Assembly: GCA_021234155.1 (NCBI GenBank)
Contig: JAJEKV010000642.1
Location: 62,001-126,000, forward strand
From: Isoetes taiwanensis
Lineage: Eukaryota > Streptophyta > Lycopodiopsida > Isoetales > Isoetaceae
Direction: 5' to 3'
Length of the DNA stretch: 64,000 nt
The notes under the pieces are model-generated. The model was not told where the DNA came from and ran no database searches. It worked only from the letters and a program-made list of their open reading frames with translations. Positions 34,690 through 46,411 of the stretch are shown in pieces. Position 1 is the stretch's first letter, and each line of letters starts with the position of its first letter. Position numbers and translations under genes: made by a program.

Positions 34690-35012
34690 GGTCCAATTTT
34701 TTTTTTTTTTACTCAACACAAACCATTACACTCAACGCTTTAAAATTAAATTCGCCTAAAGTCCCCTTTAGTTTGGGTGCATACTCACACAAGGGGGGAC
34801 GTAGGGCAGCGAGAGCCCCTAAAATGCTATAATACATGTATAAAATTAACATCATTTAGTACATTGCCTCAAATCTTATACCTCGTTATACAATATACCA
34901 AAACTTGCACAAGCATACCCCACAAACGAGGAACGCTATCTATGATCTAGATCGAAGAATAACTTGCAAATATGCCTGCCCAATAGCTCTCGATGCCCAG
35001 AGTCATCTCCTT
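34690..35012 (-). mobile_element. Retroposon-like repeat, copy 2, with poly(A)
   Basis: Similar to 14579-14870. On the minus strand it starts just after the copia reverse-transcriptase segment and ends in about 15 A (plus-strand T run, 34690-34704). It looks inserted into the copia remnant. Confidence 0.65.
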
Positions 35013-35505
35013 TGAATATCCAAAAAATATTTTAGTTCTCCAACATCTGTTATCTCAAATTTTGGCTTTTTGTCCAGCCATTGCATGCAATTTGCTACCA
35101 TTATGCAATCATCTATATATAAAGCAATAATGCAAATTTTATCCTCACGCCTAAACACGTATAAGTTTCCATCATTTTTAAGCTTTTCAAATCCTTGCTC
35201 TCCTGTGTATTTATCCATACATCTATATCATTTCCTAGGTATTTGTTAACATAAATTGCATGTTTCCATTTCCAAACCATCCTGTTTGGAGTTCTTAATC
35301 AGAATCAAAGTCAGCCATGTCATCAACTTTATTAGAACCATTATGAACCAAGTCAACCAGAATATCACCTTTCTTTTCATTTTCTCTTTTATATCTATCT
35401 TTATAGAACTTACTTTCATCGAAGAAAACATCTCTATTGACCACTATTTTCTTTGTGCCTGCCATGAACACCCTATAATCTTTTGATTCCTCGCCATATC
35501 CTACA
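35003..35505 (-). mobile_element. Ty1/copia retrotransposon pol remnant
   Basis: Minus strand, two blocks. About 35395-35505 encodes VGYGEESKDYRVF, then TKKIVVNRDVFFDESKF, the integrase C-terminal/GKGY-type region. 35003-35218 encodes GFEKLKNDGNLYVFRREDK, then IIALYIDDCIMVAN with the copia reverse-transcriptase motif YIDD, and ends FEITDVGELKYFLDIQ. The segment between the blocks is deleted or scrambled. The copy is inactive. Confidence 0.85.
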
Positions 35506-35900
35506 AGATGGATGGATGGATGAACGGATGGATGGGTGGGGTTTTTAACGTCTGCGGACACCAAATTGGCCATGGGAGCCAAACAACAAAAGGGGCATAG
35601 AAGCCCAAAAAGTACAAAGAAAAGGTAATGCTAATGGTTATTTTGTGCTACTTAAATTATCTAGCCAATCCAAGGATTAGAAGGCCATTGGTTTAGAATC
35701 AGTGATGCGCCTCCACTGACACTACCCATTTCTAGGCAGACTGCCCTCACATTGCAAAGTTCCTCCTCATGGTTACACAATTGAGGAGGGGAAAGGTCCT
35801 CCTGTATGAGAAACTAGTTTCTATGGTTTTCATGTTGAAGAATATGTAGCCGACTGAGAGCATCTTAAAACTGAACCAAAGGATATCGATGACAATAAGG
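35506..35900 (-). mobile_element. LINE 3' end with (ATCC)n tail inserted in the copia remnant
   Basis: Plus strand shows gatggatggatggatgaacg, then gatggatgggtgg and gtttttaacgtctgcggaca, then ccaaattggccatgggagcc. On the minus strand that is the shared LINE 3' motif followed by an ATCC tail. The tail abuts the copia codons for LVGYGEE. The sequence to about 35900 is probably the LINE's 3' untranslated part. Confidence 0.65.
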
Positions 35901-37439
35901 TCTTACCGCTCCCACCATGGTAATAGAGATAACTCCACCAATCTTCACATGCATGAAGTCAGTGAAAACCTACAAAGCCTCATCCACACTTGAACGGGCA
36001 TCACCCTCTTCCTCTACAACCTCCATAATATGGAAGTTCATGGTTCTAATAGCAGCAGATACTAAGGCAGCCTGCTTCTGTTTGCTAGCTTGACGCTGCA
36101 CTCCTGGTTTGCTATAGATTGTGGAAATGTCTATATTTCCACCGCAACATGTTCCCTTTCCAATATTTGCACCTCATTTCTTACCCTGTGGCATTAATTC
36201 TGACTCTAACGCCTACGATGAAGCATCACTTGTTCCTATATATTAACAAGAGGATGTATTAACTGTAACAATTGTATCCATCTCCCAATATACACAGTCA
36301 TATATGTGTCTATCATCCCTCCCTCAGAATGAGTAGTTTATACCTGGTCACGAAGTGTAGGTGAGAAACATTGAACTTGCAAGTCTAGAGCACTTTGGAG
36401 ATCTTTCCAGTCTTGGAAGGTAAATGCACATGGCCTACTTGTGTCGATCCTAAGATGCCTCTGCAGACCAAAAAGAGAAGATGTCAAATCTATTGAAATA
36501 CCCAAATTATCTTGCCCCTGACCATAGAGTTGTGCATTGGACCAAGCACTTGTGGGACAAGGAACCTCCTGTGTGAGCAACGATTCTTTAAAAGGGGGCA
36601 TTTTCTTATCCCTGGCGATCCTTACACTAAATCTCTCCTTATTAGTGGCCCTTTGATAAAGCTCACTAAATCAAATCGAACAAGGCAGATACAAAATTCA
36701 AATCAAAGTGGGCAAAGACTAGGGCAAAGCAAATCAATCTGTAAAGCCCTAATCTAAAATATCTGTAAAACAATATCCAATAGTGCAATCCTGTATCAAT
36801 CAACTGGTGGGATGTGAAACGCTACCAAACCCTGCCAAAAATTTGTTATCTTTCCTCCCAGAAAACTTAACCAAACATGGGGCATATTATATGCCATAAG
36901 ATTGATCCCGAAGAGAGTTTTTCAATCAATAAATCTCACATGAAGCAAAGTCATGGATCAAAAGCTATAGTAGAAAATGTGTTGATGGCAAAAAATCACA
37001 CTACATCGCACCCTTCAACTTTGCTTTATCATCCAGTTTATGTCTTATTTCCGCAAAACATGAACATATATTACACAACCCTAAGCTTTAAAATGATCAT
37101 ATGACCTAGTCATTGTGTAGTTTGATCGAACTTCCTCAGGAAATATTCCCATTCATGATGCTTGATGTTAATATATTTTGAATGAAAACCACAATTTTGC
37201 TTCTTCCCAAAGATAATTAGGTAAGCCTGCAAATTTTATCATTGGTTTTACAGCATATAATCCCACTATCATTCCTTTCTGCAACTCCATTTTGCTGTGA
37301 TGAATGTCTACATGTCAGTTGTCTCTTATTCCATGCTCACAACCAAAGAATTTTAAACCTTAAAGACAAGCACTTTGATAGCTCCATTCATCGTCACCTC
37401 TTAGCTCCATAGCTTCAAATGGGTGGCAATTGCAAATTC
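35901..37439. other. No firm gene; one possible exon
   Basis: Minus strand 36338-36601 is open and protein-like (GISIDLTSSLFGLQRHLRID, then FTFQDWKDLQSALDLQVQCF). It contains an acceptor-like TTTTTGGTCTGCAG near 36465 and a donor-like GTATAA near 36346. I do not recognise it. A further coding-like stretch lies near 36000-36120 on the same strand. Confidence 0.3.
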
Positions 37440-37975
37440 CACAACCAAATACATGTTGTTGGCTTTAGATAACTTGGACCATCCCAAAGTTTTTGTACTT
37501 TGGTGGCAAGTTGTACATAGTTGCCTGCGTGTTAATGCCTCGACATTGCTACGATTTTCATGTATCTGCAGTATGCTTGCTCTGTCTTTTAGATGTTGAG
37601 ACACTGGAGCATTGCCTCTTTGCTTATCCCGAAGTTCAACCGGCATGGTCATGGTTATAAGGTTTATTTAATAGTACATTGAATAGCCATTGTGTTCTCT
37701 TGGAATATCTAGATGTATGGGCCTCAGCTAGGCAGAATGTATTTCGCCTTGGTTTTTAGTTGGCCTTTGTGGTCAATCTGGGAGTGTCGTATACTTCACA
37801 TTATATGAGGGGGATTCAATATCTTCAAACTTAGTTCTTATTATTAGTCCCATATACTTAAGTAAGTACAGAGTGTTGATGTTTTGGGGGTGCTTATACA
37901 GCTAGATGAGATATGTACATCTTATAATTCCTATTTTTGATTAATAAACTTTTCTATGTCCTTCAAAAACAAAAG
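37440..37975 (+). mobile_element. LINE-1-type element, zf-RVT region and 3' end
   Basis: Broken plus-strand frames give FVLWWQVVHSCL, then a Cys pair, then TLEHCLFAYPEVQPAWSW. This matches the zinc-binding domain found after reverse transcriptase in plant L1 elements (W..L...L..C..C....E...H.LF.CP....W). The 3' end follows at about 37930-37970: gattaataaacttttctatg, then tccttcaaaaac. Confidence 0.75.
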
Positions 37976-40162
37976 GGAGATGTTACTAAAACAATCAACA
38001 AAGGGCAGGGAAAATCAAATTATTAGCAGGTTTGCCTTCATATGCTTTTCCATGAAGTCTTTTCGAAGGCTTATATGGTACAAGAATAGGGTATTCTTGG
38101 AGTCATGATTCCCTAATAAGCCTTCTACATGCCACAATGGTAGCAATAGGGCTAATCTGGCATCCTTTATTCTTTCAAAGGTACCATTCATTCTGCATTT
38201 GTTCTGATCATTTGTTCATTTGTCACCTTTAACAACAAAAGAAACAATATAATTGGAGAGAATGCATTTTCACTTTCTGAAATGTGTGATAGGGGATTGT
38301 TACAATTTATAGAGCATTTTGAACATCTTTAAATGACTCCTTTGCTACGCACCGACAAAAGGATTTGCACCAAGTTTGTACCATCTGCAAAGGCTAGGAA
38401 CATCTTGTCAGTTCTAAATATGGTTGCTATTTTGATCTTTTTGGGGATCACTATTTATTATATTCAGCCAAGATGTTTCCATTTCTTTTGCAGATCAATC
38501 ATGTTGGCACTCATATGTTCAAAAATCAAGTTTACATGGCAATTAAGCCTTATGTTGTTTCAACTTGGACATTATTCTGATCACATGAGCTTAAGGAAGA
38601 AGACAAGTAGAGCATCATATCATTTCATTTTTCAAGTAGAGTATCTAATAAGCCATTGATCTCTCCTCTCTCAGACTAATAGAATAATACCCATTCTCCA
38701 AACCCGAAGGAACACTGACCATGCTTCGCCCAACCTCAGTACCCACTGTCTATTTCTACGGTGCTCTGATAATTTCTATATAAGCTGGTACTAGTTCAAC
38801 ATAGTTTGCTTCATGCACGCATCCTCATATTACCTCGAGCTTCCTCTACCTTCATGTATTCTATTTGGCTTTCAGGATACATTGCAATTCTTTTTCGACA
38901 ATGAGAGTCTCAAATTGGTTTTTGTCATCTATTGTTTTTGCTTACTAATTTCTTGTCATTACATCAAAAGATAAACGACTGTAGAAGGTTGTGTCATTAC
39001 ATCAAAAGGAAAACGATGGCAGAAGGGTTTAACGCAACTCAGATATGTCCATAACCCTATTCAAAATTGCAAGGATCTCCTACAAAATGAAAGGTTATCC
39101 TCCATGGTTTCTGAGACTTTTAGATGTTCCATCTTCTTGCTATAGACTTTAGTCCTCCTTAGGTAGAAAATAAGCCATAAAGACCATTGATCAACGCCTC
39201 TCAGAACTGGCCCTCCATGAGTGATATACCTTGATGTTTGCTCTCAAATAGTCATGCAAAGAGGAATTCTCCTAATTTTGAGAATGGAGAGGTGGCAGTT
39301 CTAGCCGTGATTTTACAACAGGGATTCTTTGAGCAGTGAAGTAATATTGCAAGTCGCATATATAGTTACAGGGAGTATGTAGTTTTTGAACTTGGATAAG
39401 GACGGAAACATACTGAATTTGTATAAGTATATATTGCAGGCATAATTAATTGGCCATGGCAGTTGTAGAAGCTTCATATTCTAGTCGCCGCAGGTTAATG
39501 ATCTATGTCTACTAGTCTATGACATAAGGCGCGATAAACATTATAAATTGGTAAAGGGAATTCTAAACGTCTGATTAAATCCCCACTTCGATTTCAAATA
39601 GTTTATATAGCTTCCACTTACTGTTTGCTTCGAGTGGCTTGCAAAAGCACAAACCAGTACTAGCTCATAGTGATGTATAGCCTATGCTGGCTCCGAGAAT
39701 ACCAAGTTGTTGTCTCCAATATGACGTCATTCTAGATATCTGTTTGTTGACATGCATGTCAAGTTTTAAAGCTTTAAGAAAACAAATAAAATTTAATCAT
39801 GGGTTCCAATTAATGATCGCTGACGTACTCGGTATTGACTTCTCTCTTGACTTTTTGGTAACTATCCACATATGATTTTATTTGATGTAGTTAAGATTAA
39901 ATCTTCTGAGAAATGCCCTGATTAAGATGTATGCAGAATCTGGAAGCTCATAAGAGGCGTGAGAAATCTTTGGAAAAATTCTGGTATAGTTAAGTAATAC
40001 ACTAAAAATAGGAAGAAGAAGAGATTTTAAGGTCATGGTTATAAAACATTATGCTACACACAGAGAGGTATAAATGCTTTTATTTAGTGCATATGCTATT
40101 GATTTTATGGCATCCTATTATTAACAGTGAATAGCATCCTAATTATTGGCTTTATGGCTGCA
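37976..40162. other. No recognised feature
   Basis: AT-rich. The open frame at 38333-38659 is not protein-like beyond a hydrophobic stretch. No repeat is shared with the rest of the window. Confidence 0.4.
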
Positions 40163-40167
40163 CGATC
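40163..40167. repeat. Target site duplication CGATC, left
   Basis: Identical to 43115-43119 and directly outside the LTRs. Five bases is standard for LTR retrotransposons. Confidence 0.9.
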
Positions 40168-40814
40168 TGATATGTTTGAAGAAATTGCAACAATGAAAAA
40201 CCTCAGCTTACAACCAACACTGAGTCAAAGTATGAACAAAGTGAAATAAATTCAGTTAATCATAAGTATTCAACCAGCACTGCGTTGAAACAACTTGATA
40301 AGAGCTCTCTTATCCACCCAACCGGGTTCAAAGCATGCACAGGAAATCGTTATCCTGTCACCAACAAGGATCTTCACTCCTAACTACAACAAGGCGGTAC
40401 TGGCAAGGGCTGTGGCTGGTAAAACAGTAGTCTAGAGTAGAGAGGATGGCAGATAACAGGGTTGGGCGGAGGTTTTAGTCATAAACAGAGATTAAGAAGC
40501 TGGTGCGGATGTTCCAGTTCAGTATTTTTGCACAGATTTATAGAAATGGAAGGACGACCTTTTTCTGGGATTAGGCTTCCAGAAATATCTTAAAAAGGCA
40601 AGGGAGGTCTGCAAATTGAGCTCGTCTAGGAATAGCTGGCCAATCCTTTTTTTCTGAGACGTGGATCATAGATGCAGGTTCAGATCATTGGCTTCTATTA
40701 TAAATAGTTCGTCCCCCGTTATCAGCTGTAATATAGACGCCCTAAAGGTTCCCATACGCCCTTGCCATTAATTCCTTGTTGGCTTGAACCACTCCCCCGA
40801 GCCGCTCTGTATCA
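40168..40814 (-). repeat. 3' LTR of the gag-only element (647 bp)
   Basis: In plus orientation it begins tgatatgtttgaag and ends gagccgctctgtatca. Paired with 42424-43114. It lacks about 20 bases near 40685 (ttgtttccggaggacagatc in the other copy) and about 20 near 40738. Confidence 0.93.
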
Positions 40815-40816
40815 AG

Positions 40817-40830
40817 TCCTTCCCTTCTTT
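40817..40830 (-). other. Polypurine tract
   Basis: Minus strand AAAGAAGGGAAGGA, two bases before the 3' LTR. This is the expected primer site for plus-strand synthesis. Confidence 0.85.
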
Positions 40831-41225
40831 CAGTTGATCGACCTCGATCGTCTATAACCCTGAAAGAAATTCCATCAAAAACCCTTGCCATGAAAAGAGG
40901 TGTGTCCTTTTCTTCTTAAGGCCAATCTCCTTTCCCTGGGAATGTTCTTTTTCTGATCCTCCAAGGCAGGGTCCGCGCTTGGACAAAAAAATCTCCATGC
41001 TGATCCATCAAGTAGGCGTCCCTCACTTGAACAGTCATGGCATCCCTAGCCCTTTCTGAAATTCCAGGTAGGTTCTCCCCCTACTCGGACAGAAAGTAAA
41101 TCCCTTTCTAACAAGAAAGATAGTTTCCTTCCATTAGGAAGCAATAAAAATTTTCATTCTATTCAAATGAGAAAAAATCACACATATTCAGATAATTATG
41201 CATAACTACTAAAACTCAAACCAAA

Positions 41226-42383
41226 CTAAGATAAATGACCGATAGTTAATCGGCTTCTTTCAAACTCCCTGGCTGCAGCTTTGTCAGCTTTTCCATGAGA
41301 ACTGTCAGATGTTTCTGCAATAGTATGCATTAACACTTTTCCTTTGTCTTCCTTGCTCTTGGGAACTTCAATTTCAGTTTGGGGCTTGTCTGTAGGTGTC
41401 TGCCTTTTTGGGCAAAAAACTTTGAAGTGAGGTCCACCGCATATATAGCAACCTCTTTCCGGTGCATTCGCCCATTCCTGATTTGTACGTTGTTCCGTAC
41501 TCCTGTTCCGGTTGCTTGAGTCTCTTCGATCGTCATTGAACCTAACTCTTTTTGCTCCGTTATTATTTGCCTTGTAAGTGTCGCGTTTGCCATTATTTTC
41601 TCGGGGGTAACCTTCCCATATATCATATTTTGCTCCTTTGGGATTAAACTTCCTTTCTACGGCTTCGGCTTTCCGTACCGCTTCGTCCAATGTTTGGGGT
41701 TCAATGAGCCTAAGTTCAGCGTACAGCTCGTCCCTTAACCCAGACATAAATTTCCTTGTTAACTCCTTATCATTGAGACCTTCCATTTGAACTGACAGGT
41801 GATTAAATTTGCTTGTGTACTGATAGACAGATTCTCGTTCCCCTTCAGTGAATATATCCCATTCTCTTCGCATGTCTACATAGTAACTTGCAGGTGTCTT
41901 AATCACTGGGGCCATTTTCTTCCTTCCCTGCCACCAAATTCAGGTTACATCGGTAAGATACTTATCCATAGCCTGAAGTTTCTGCAACTCAGCGACTCCA
42001 ACTCTTTCAAAAAAACTTTCCCATGTAGCTAAGAATCCCATAACTGTAGGGGGACTCCTCTTTTCCCCGGAGAAAGTCGGCATGCCCTCCACTTTCTGCA
42101 GCCATTTAATCCTGGCTGAGGCATTAGCTGGATTAGGAGAATTTGACGGGGAATTCGCAGGCAGCGGCGGATTAACAGGTGGAGGTTGATTTGGAAGTGG
42201 AGGCTGGGAGCTACTAGGTAAGAATCCGTAAAGCAAAGCTATTTGCTCCAACTTGGTTTGATAATCTTGCTCAGATGTAGGCGGTGTTAGAGTGATTTGA
42301 TTATCAATTTGCTTGGCTATAAAATCCGCAGTTCTTAATGCCTACTGGTACTGTTGATCAGAGATATTAAAGCGGTTGGCCAT
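41226..42383 (-). pseudogene. Gag polyprotein of the gag-only element, two in-frame stops
   Basis: Gag forms the retrotransposon particle. One continuous 386-codon frame runs from ATG 42383 (MANRFNISDQQYQ) to the stop at 41226, broken only by TAG at 42342-42344 (codon 14) and TGA at 41940-41942. The N-terminal part has a Pro-rich stretch (PPLPNQPPPVNPPLP), then MPTFSGEKRSPPTVMGFLAT, which is Ty3/gypsy-like. The middle has YQYTSKFNHLSVQMEGLND and KFMSGLRDELYAELRL, typical Retrotrans_gag. The C-terminal zinc knuckle CYICGGPHFKVFC has C-x2-C-x3-H-x4-C spacing, one residue shorter than the usual x4. No frameshift is seen. A downstream ATG at 41915 opens a clean 229-codon frame. Confidence 0.88.
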
Positions 42384-42408
42384 TGCACAGGATATGGAAT
42401 AGAATCTA

Positions 42409-42421
42409 GGCTCTGATACCA
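42409..42421 (-). other. Primer binding site (initiator tRNA-Met type)
   Basis: Minus strand TGGTATCAGAGCC lies two bases inside the 5' LTR. It complements the 3' end of plant initiator methionine tRNA, the usual primer. Confidence 0.92.
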
Positions 42422-42423
42422 CT

Positions 42424-43114
42424 TGATACGTTTGAAGAAATTGCAACAATGAAAAACCTCAGCTTACAACCAACACTGAGTCAAAGTATGAACAAAGTGA
42501 AATAAATTCAGTTAATCATAAGTATTCAACCAGCACTACGCTGAAACAACTTGATAAGAGCTCTCTTATCCACCTAACTGGGTTCAACTTGATAAGCATG
42601 CACAGGAAATCGTTATCCTGCCACCAACAAGGATCTTCACTCCTAACTGCAGCAAGGCGGTACTGGCAAGGGCTGTGGCTGGTAAAACAGTAGTCTAGGG
42701 CAGAGAGAGTGGCAGATAACAGGGCTGGGCGGAGGTTTTAGTCATAAACAGAGATTAACAAGCTGGTGCGGATGCCCCAGTTCAGTATTTTTGCACAGAT
42801 TTATAGAAATGGAAGGATGACCTTTTTCTGGGATTAGGCTTCCGGAAATATCTTAAAAAGGCAAGGGAGATTTGCAAATAGAGCTCATCCAGGATTAGCT
42901 GGCCGATCCTTTTTTCCTGAGACGTGGATCATAGATGCAGGTTCAGATTGTTTCCGGAGGACAGATCATTGGCTTCTATTATAAATAGTTCGTCCCCCGT
43001 TATCAGCTGTAATATAGACTTTGTTTAAGCCAATAATTTCCCTAAAGGTTCCCATACGCCCTTGCCATTAATTCCTTGCTGGCTTGAACCGCTCCCCCGA
43101 GCCGCTCTGTATCA
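42424..43114 (-). repeat. 5' LTR of the gag-only element (691 bp)
   Basis: In plus orientation it begins tgatacgtttgaag and ends gagccgctctgtatca. The other copy is 40168-40814. Confidence 0.93.
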
Positions 43115-43119
43115 CGATC
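43115..43119. repeat. Target site duplication CGATC, right
   Basis: Matches 40163-40167 exactly. Confidence 0.9.
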
Positions 43120-44119
43120 CCTTTTATTATATTTTGAAATCAATAAGACATTTAGTTGTATTATCATATCTGGCCCTTCGAATCTGCTAGTTCAAATGTG
43201 CTCTAGTGCTTTGGGACTAATTAAATATATGTGCATCCTTTTGTTTAATCAGCTCTTATGTTCTTTGTTGTCACTTATTTATGTTCTGCTCAATGTGGGA
43301 AAGTGGCACTCATGTGGGCTGCATATGTGCAATATAAATTTTTGGATATGTAACAACACTTTTAAGAATATTGTTTTTGTGAGCTTTTCTGTGCTGCATA
43401 AAGTTGCACTTTTAAGAATCTTACCTTTGTGAGATTTTCTATGATGCATAAGTGAGTGCATATATAGCCTAGGGGGCTTCAAAAGAAACGCCTCATATGA
43501 ATCGTGTCTACAAATTCTCCTTCAAACTCATACAATACCATTTACATAGCCTTAAACCTTGCCATAAACTGTTTGGCTCTTTGTTTGGACTTTTTAAAGT
43601 GGTTCATTCAAAGTTTAGCTTATGTGAAATTGTTCTTTCGCTTACATCAAAATTTTTTGTCTTTGCGTAAGCGAAAGAAAGGTCTCCTATACAGTTACAT
43701 CCCAACGTGAAAGTAGGAATTTTTCTTGAAATTGAGGTCATGACAAGAGACGACCACCTTTATACCATGCATCAATGGAGACGACACTAGCTAAGACCCC
43801 ATCATCTCCGTACATGGGGGTGAACTGATGCAGCAAGTGGAGGTGCTAAGACGTCTGGTAGCCATGGCGTCCACCACTTCAAAATATCTAGTAGAGCATG
43901 GACAGAAAGACAGGACTAAACTTAACTATAACACACTCTTTAGTGCCAACCATATGAAATTTTGGACTATATTAGAATGAGCTCCTGTACTTTGACATGT
44001 GGGGCTAGTTATAAGGAAATATAGGTACAAATGAAAACTGAATTTAGCCACTGTAATGTGACCACCGAGAGATAACTTTGTAATTGACCATCAAAATACG
44101 TGTTTTGAAACCTGCTTCT
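43120..44119. other. No recognised feature
   Basis: AT-rich. An old internal duplication (cacttttaagaat and ttttgtgag words at 43357-43440). The lower end may be LINE 3' sequence of the element at 44120. Confidence 0.35.
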
Positions 44120-45000
44120 GCACTAACATGAATGCCAACTAGAATTCCAAGTGGCTTGGTGGTCTATCCATGAGCAAAAGCTTCCATGGATAATCATGAA
44201 CACATGATGGAATGGGAGGAGCGTCCAACATCCATAAGGTTGTACACTTTTGCCAACCTACCAACCCATCGGAAGCCAATGAGAATGTATCTAAGATCAG
44301 TTTTGTAGCTTCAAGATTTTCAGAATTAACAATCAGAAAGAGGAACATGGTATCTGTATATTGATTGCAAACTTCCTGCGTATCATCCTCTATGGCAAGA
44401 TCCTAAAGGAGCCCCTCTGCTTTTTCAACAACAAATAACTGCGACAATGTCTCGGCAACAATTGTGAAAAGAGGTGGTGCTAAAGGGCATCCCTGATGAA
44501 TACCATGGCCAAGTGGGAAGACCTTTGATGGCTCAACATGAAAGAGAATAACAACTCGAGGAGAGACATGCGGCTTCATGTCATTCGATGTTAATTGCTG
44601 CCCGAATCCCATGCATGAACCCCCAGTTAACATTGTGATATGCCTTTGCAAAATCAAGTTCAAGGTTTCTCATAAGAAATCCTGATTGAGTTGTGGAAAT
44701 GGACTCAGCCAAAATATCCTTCACCCTTTCTGCAAATGTCTTGGCAAATATTTTAAATACCGATGATAATAACATACTTGGTTGCCAATCTAAAATAGTC
44801 TGAGGGTCTTTGATCTTAGGGATCAGTGAGTTGGCACCTGTATTCAAAATTCCATCCAAGGCATTAGACCGACAAAAATTGGAAAAAGTGCTCCAAACAC
44901 TCCTACTTGCTTTGTAACTTTCTTTGAATTTGAAATCTTATTCAAGGATTCACTTCAACATCTTCTCTAATGTATCAAGGAACGGTCTCATAATTTGTCG
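44120..45000 (-). mobile_element. LINE-1-type reverse transcriptase remnant
   Basis: Minus-strand frames in order: GANSLIPKIKDPQTILDWQP, LLSSVFKIFAKTFAERVKDI, STTQSGF, LDFAKAYHNVNWGFM (motif A with its Asp), then GHGIHQGCPLAPPLFTI (motif B). The place of the catalytic YADD/FADD reads YTDTMFLF, so the second active-site Asp pair is lost. It continues LASDGLVGWQKCTTLWM. There are several frame changes and no endonuclease domain. Confidence 0.85.
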
Positions 45001-45067
45001 TCATGCTCAAAAGCAATACTGTACTTTCATGGCATACATGCAATTTTGTAAGTCGTGCCCACAACCG

Positions 45068-45088
45068 GGGGGGGGGAGGAGGGGAGGG
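45068..45088 (+). repeat. G-rich tract
   Basis: A run of nine G followed by aggaggggaggg, at the junction between two oppositely oriented LINE remnants. It has four G runs and could form a quadruplex. Confidence 0.6.
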
Positions 45089-45099
45089 ATAGGGAGTGT

Positions 45100-46411
45100 T
45101 TCAAACACGCAGCTATCCACATCTGCTAATTGTTCGACTATGAATGAAATTTTCATCTAGGCCACAACTAGGGTGCTGCTAGTTTCATCATCCCGTCAGC
45201 CAAGGGTTCCCTCATTCACTTACCAGGGACGAGATGTAGAGACCTACAAGTACTTAGGGATCGAGTTCTCTACTACCACCCATTGGGATGCTGCCATCAG
45301 GTTGCGGGTCACAGCAGGTTGGAAAGCACTATATGCCATGCAGAACAATAGCCACAAGGCAGAGTTGTATGCCTGGGGCTACCAGAACACTTGTTTCGGG
45401 CCTTGGTCGAGCCCGCCCTTTTGTATGGGGGTAAGTGTGGGGTCCGGTGATATCCCTCAACACCTGGAATGACCTCGGCGGTGTGCGTAAAGCCTTCTTG
45501 GCACGAGCCCTTGGAGTAAAGTCCACGGTTCCATACCGGATCCTACCCGTGAGACAGGTTTTCTACCCCTTCAACCGGGCCGCATTGGAACGCCATATCA
45601 TTTACTTCGAGAAGGTGGTCGCTATGGTGATACACGTTTGCCCAACCTTGCTTTGGCCATGGCGATGGGTCCCCAACGCCGAAAAGCTGGCTGGAAGGAC
45701 AAGTAAGCTCGATGGTTCTCACCACTGGGGTGTCTGCAGCAAATAGATGCGTGCACTGTGAAGGACAAAGAAAGATCACAAGGCCCTTAAGCTGTACCCT
45801 AGATGCTACTTTCCTGCAAGCTCTCGGGATGCGATGTTCGACGCGACGTTAAGGCGGCACACTATCGGCAACAAGTCAATCCTAGGCTCACGAGGCCCAC
45901 CGATACTTGTACACCCGGTTGCCCATGAAGAAGCGGACTTATAGCTTCCATTCCGCGGGTGCATCGCCATCTCGCATTGAGAGGGGCGTTGGGCTCGGGA
46001 ACCGCGAGCAAGGCTTTACCGTATTGCCACCGGCGCCATTGAGGATGAATGTCATGCCCGCCCGGATCCACCCAGTGTTTGCCCATATCCGGAAGCGGTA
46101 TGTTCGGTTACTAGTGCACGGTCAACGTTGCATGAGTTATTGAATCTGGCGTCGGTGGGTTTCTTTGGGTCATACCTCGAGGAGGTTATGGATACGCGGA
46201 CTCAGTTGTGTCCCGGGGCCCGGTATTGAAGCTGTCCTATACAATTGTACAACGTGCCAAGCATACTTATTCTCGCCAAGGTTTTTCCCTCGAAAACTCT
46301 TTGGGAAGGGGTTTTTAATCCACGTCAATAATCGCTTCTTTGCTCTCTTTTTGTTTGGGTCCCATAGGCCAATTGGTCTCCGTGGGCGCTAAAAACCTAT
46401 TCTATTCTATT
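45100..46411 (+). mobile_element. LINE, 3' half of ORF2, (TTCTA)n tail
   Basis: Frames change, but the order is that of a LINE ORF2 after the catalytic core: FTYQGRDVETYKYLGIEFST, a Trp-containing helix, VWGPVISLNTWNDLGGVRKA then FLARALGVKSTVPYRILPV and RAALERHIIYFEKVV. A decayed C-terminal zinc region (EDECHA) follows, then ELLNLASVGFFGSYLEEVMD. The conserved 3' end starts at about 46310 and ends with TTCTA units at 46399-46411. An RTE-like LINE is my best guess for the clade. Confidence 0.75.

Larger units (their letters stand above)
40168..43114 (-). mobile_element. Non-autonomous LTR retrotransposon with gag only (TR-GAG type), 2947 bp
   Basis: Complete structure on the minus strand: 5' LTR 42424-43114, primer site, gag, polypurine tract, 3' LTR 40168-40814, flanked by CGATC on both sides. 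The 1.6-kb interior has only a gag frame. Protease, reverse transcriptase, RNase H and integrase are absent, so it must depend on proteins of another element. The two LTRs are close copies apart from three short indels, so insertion was fairly recent. TR-GAG elements of this build are known from other plants. Confidence 0.92.

Noticed and set aside
36346-36464. Possible QLQ domain of a growth-regulating factor (FTFQDWKDLQ)
   Set aside because: The conserved Gln-Leu-Gln spacing and the WRC domain are absent. The likeness is limited to a few residues.
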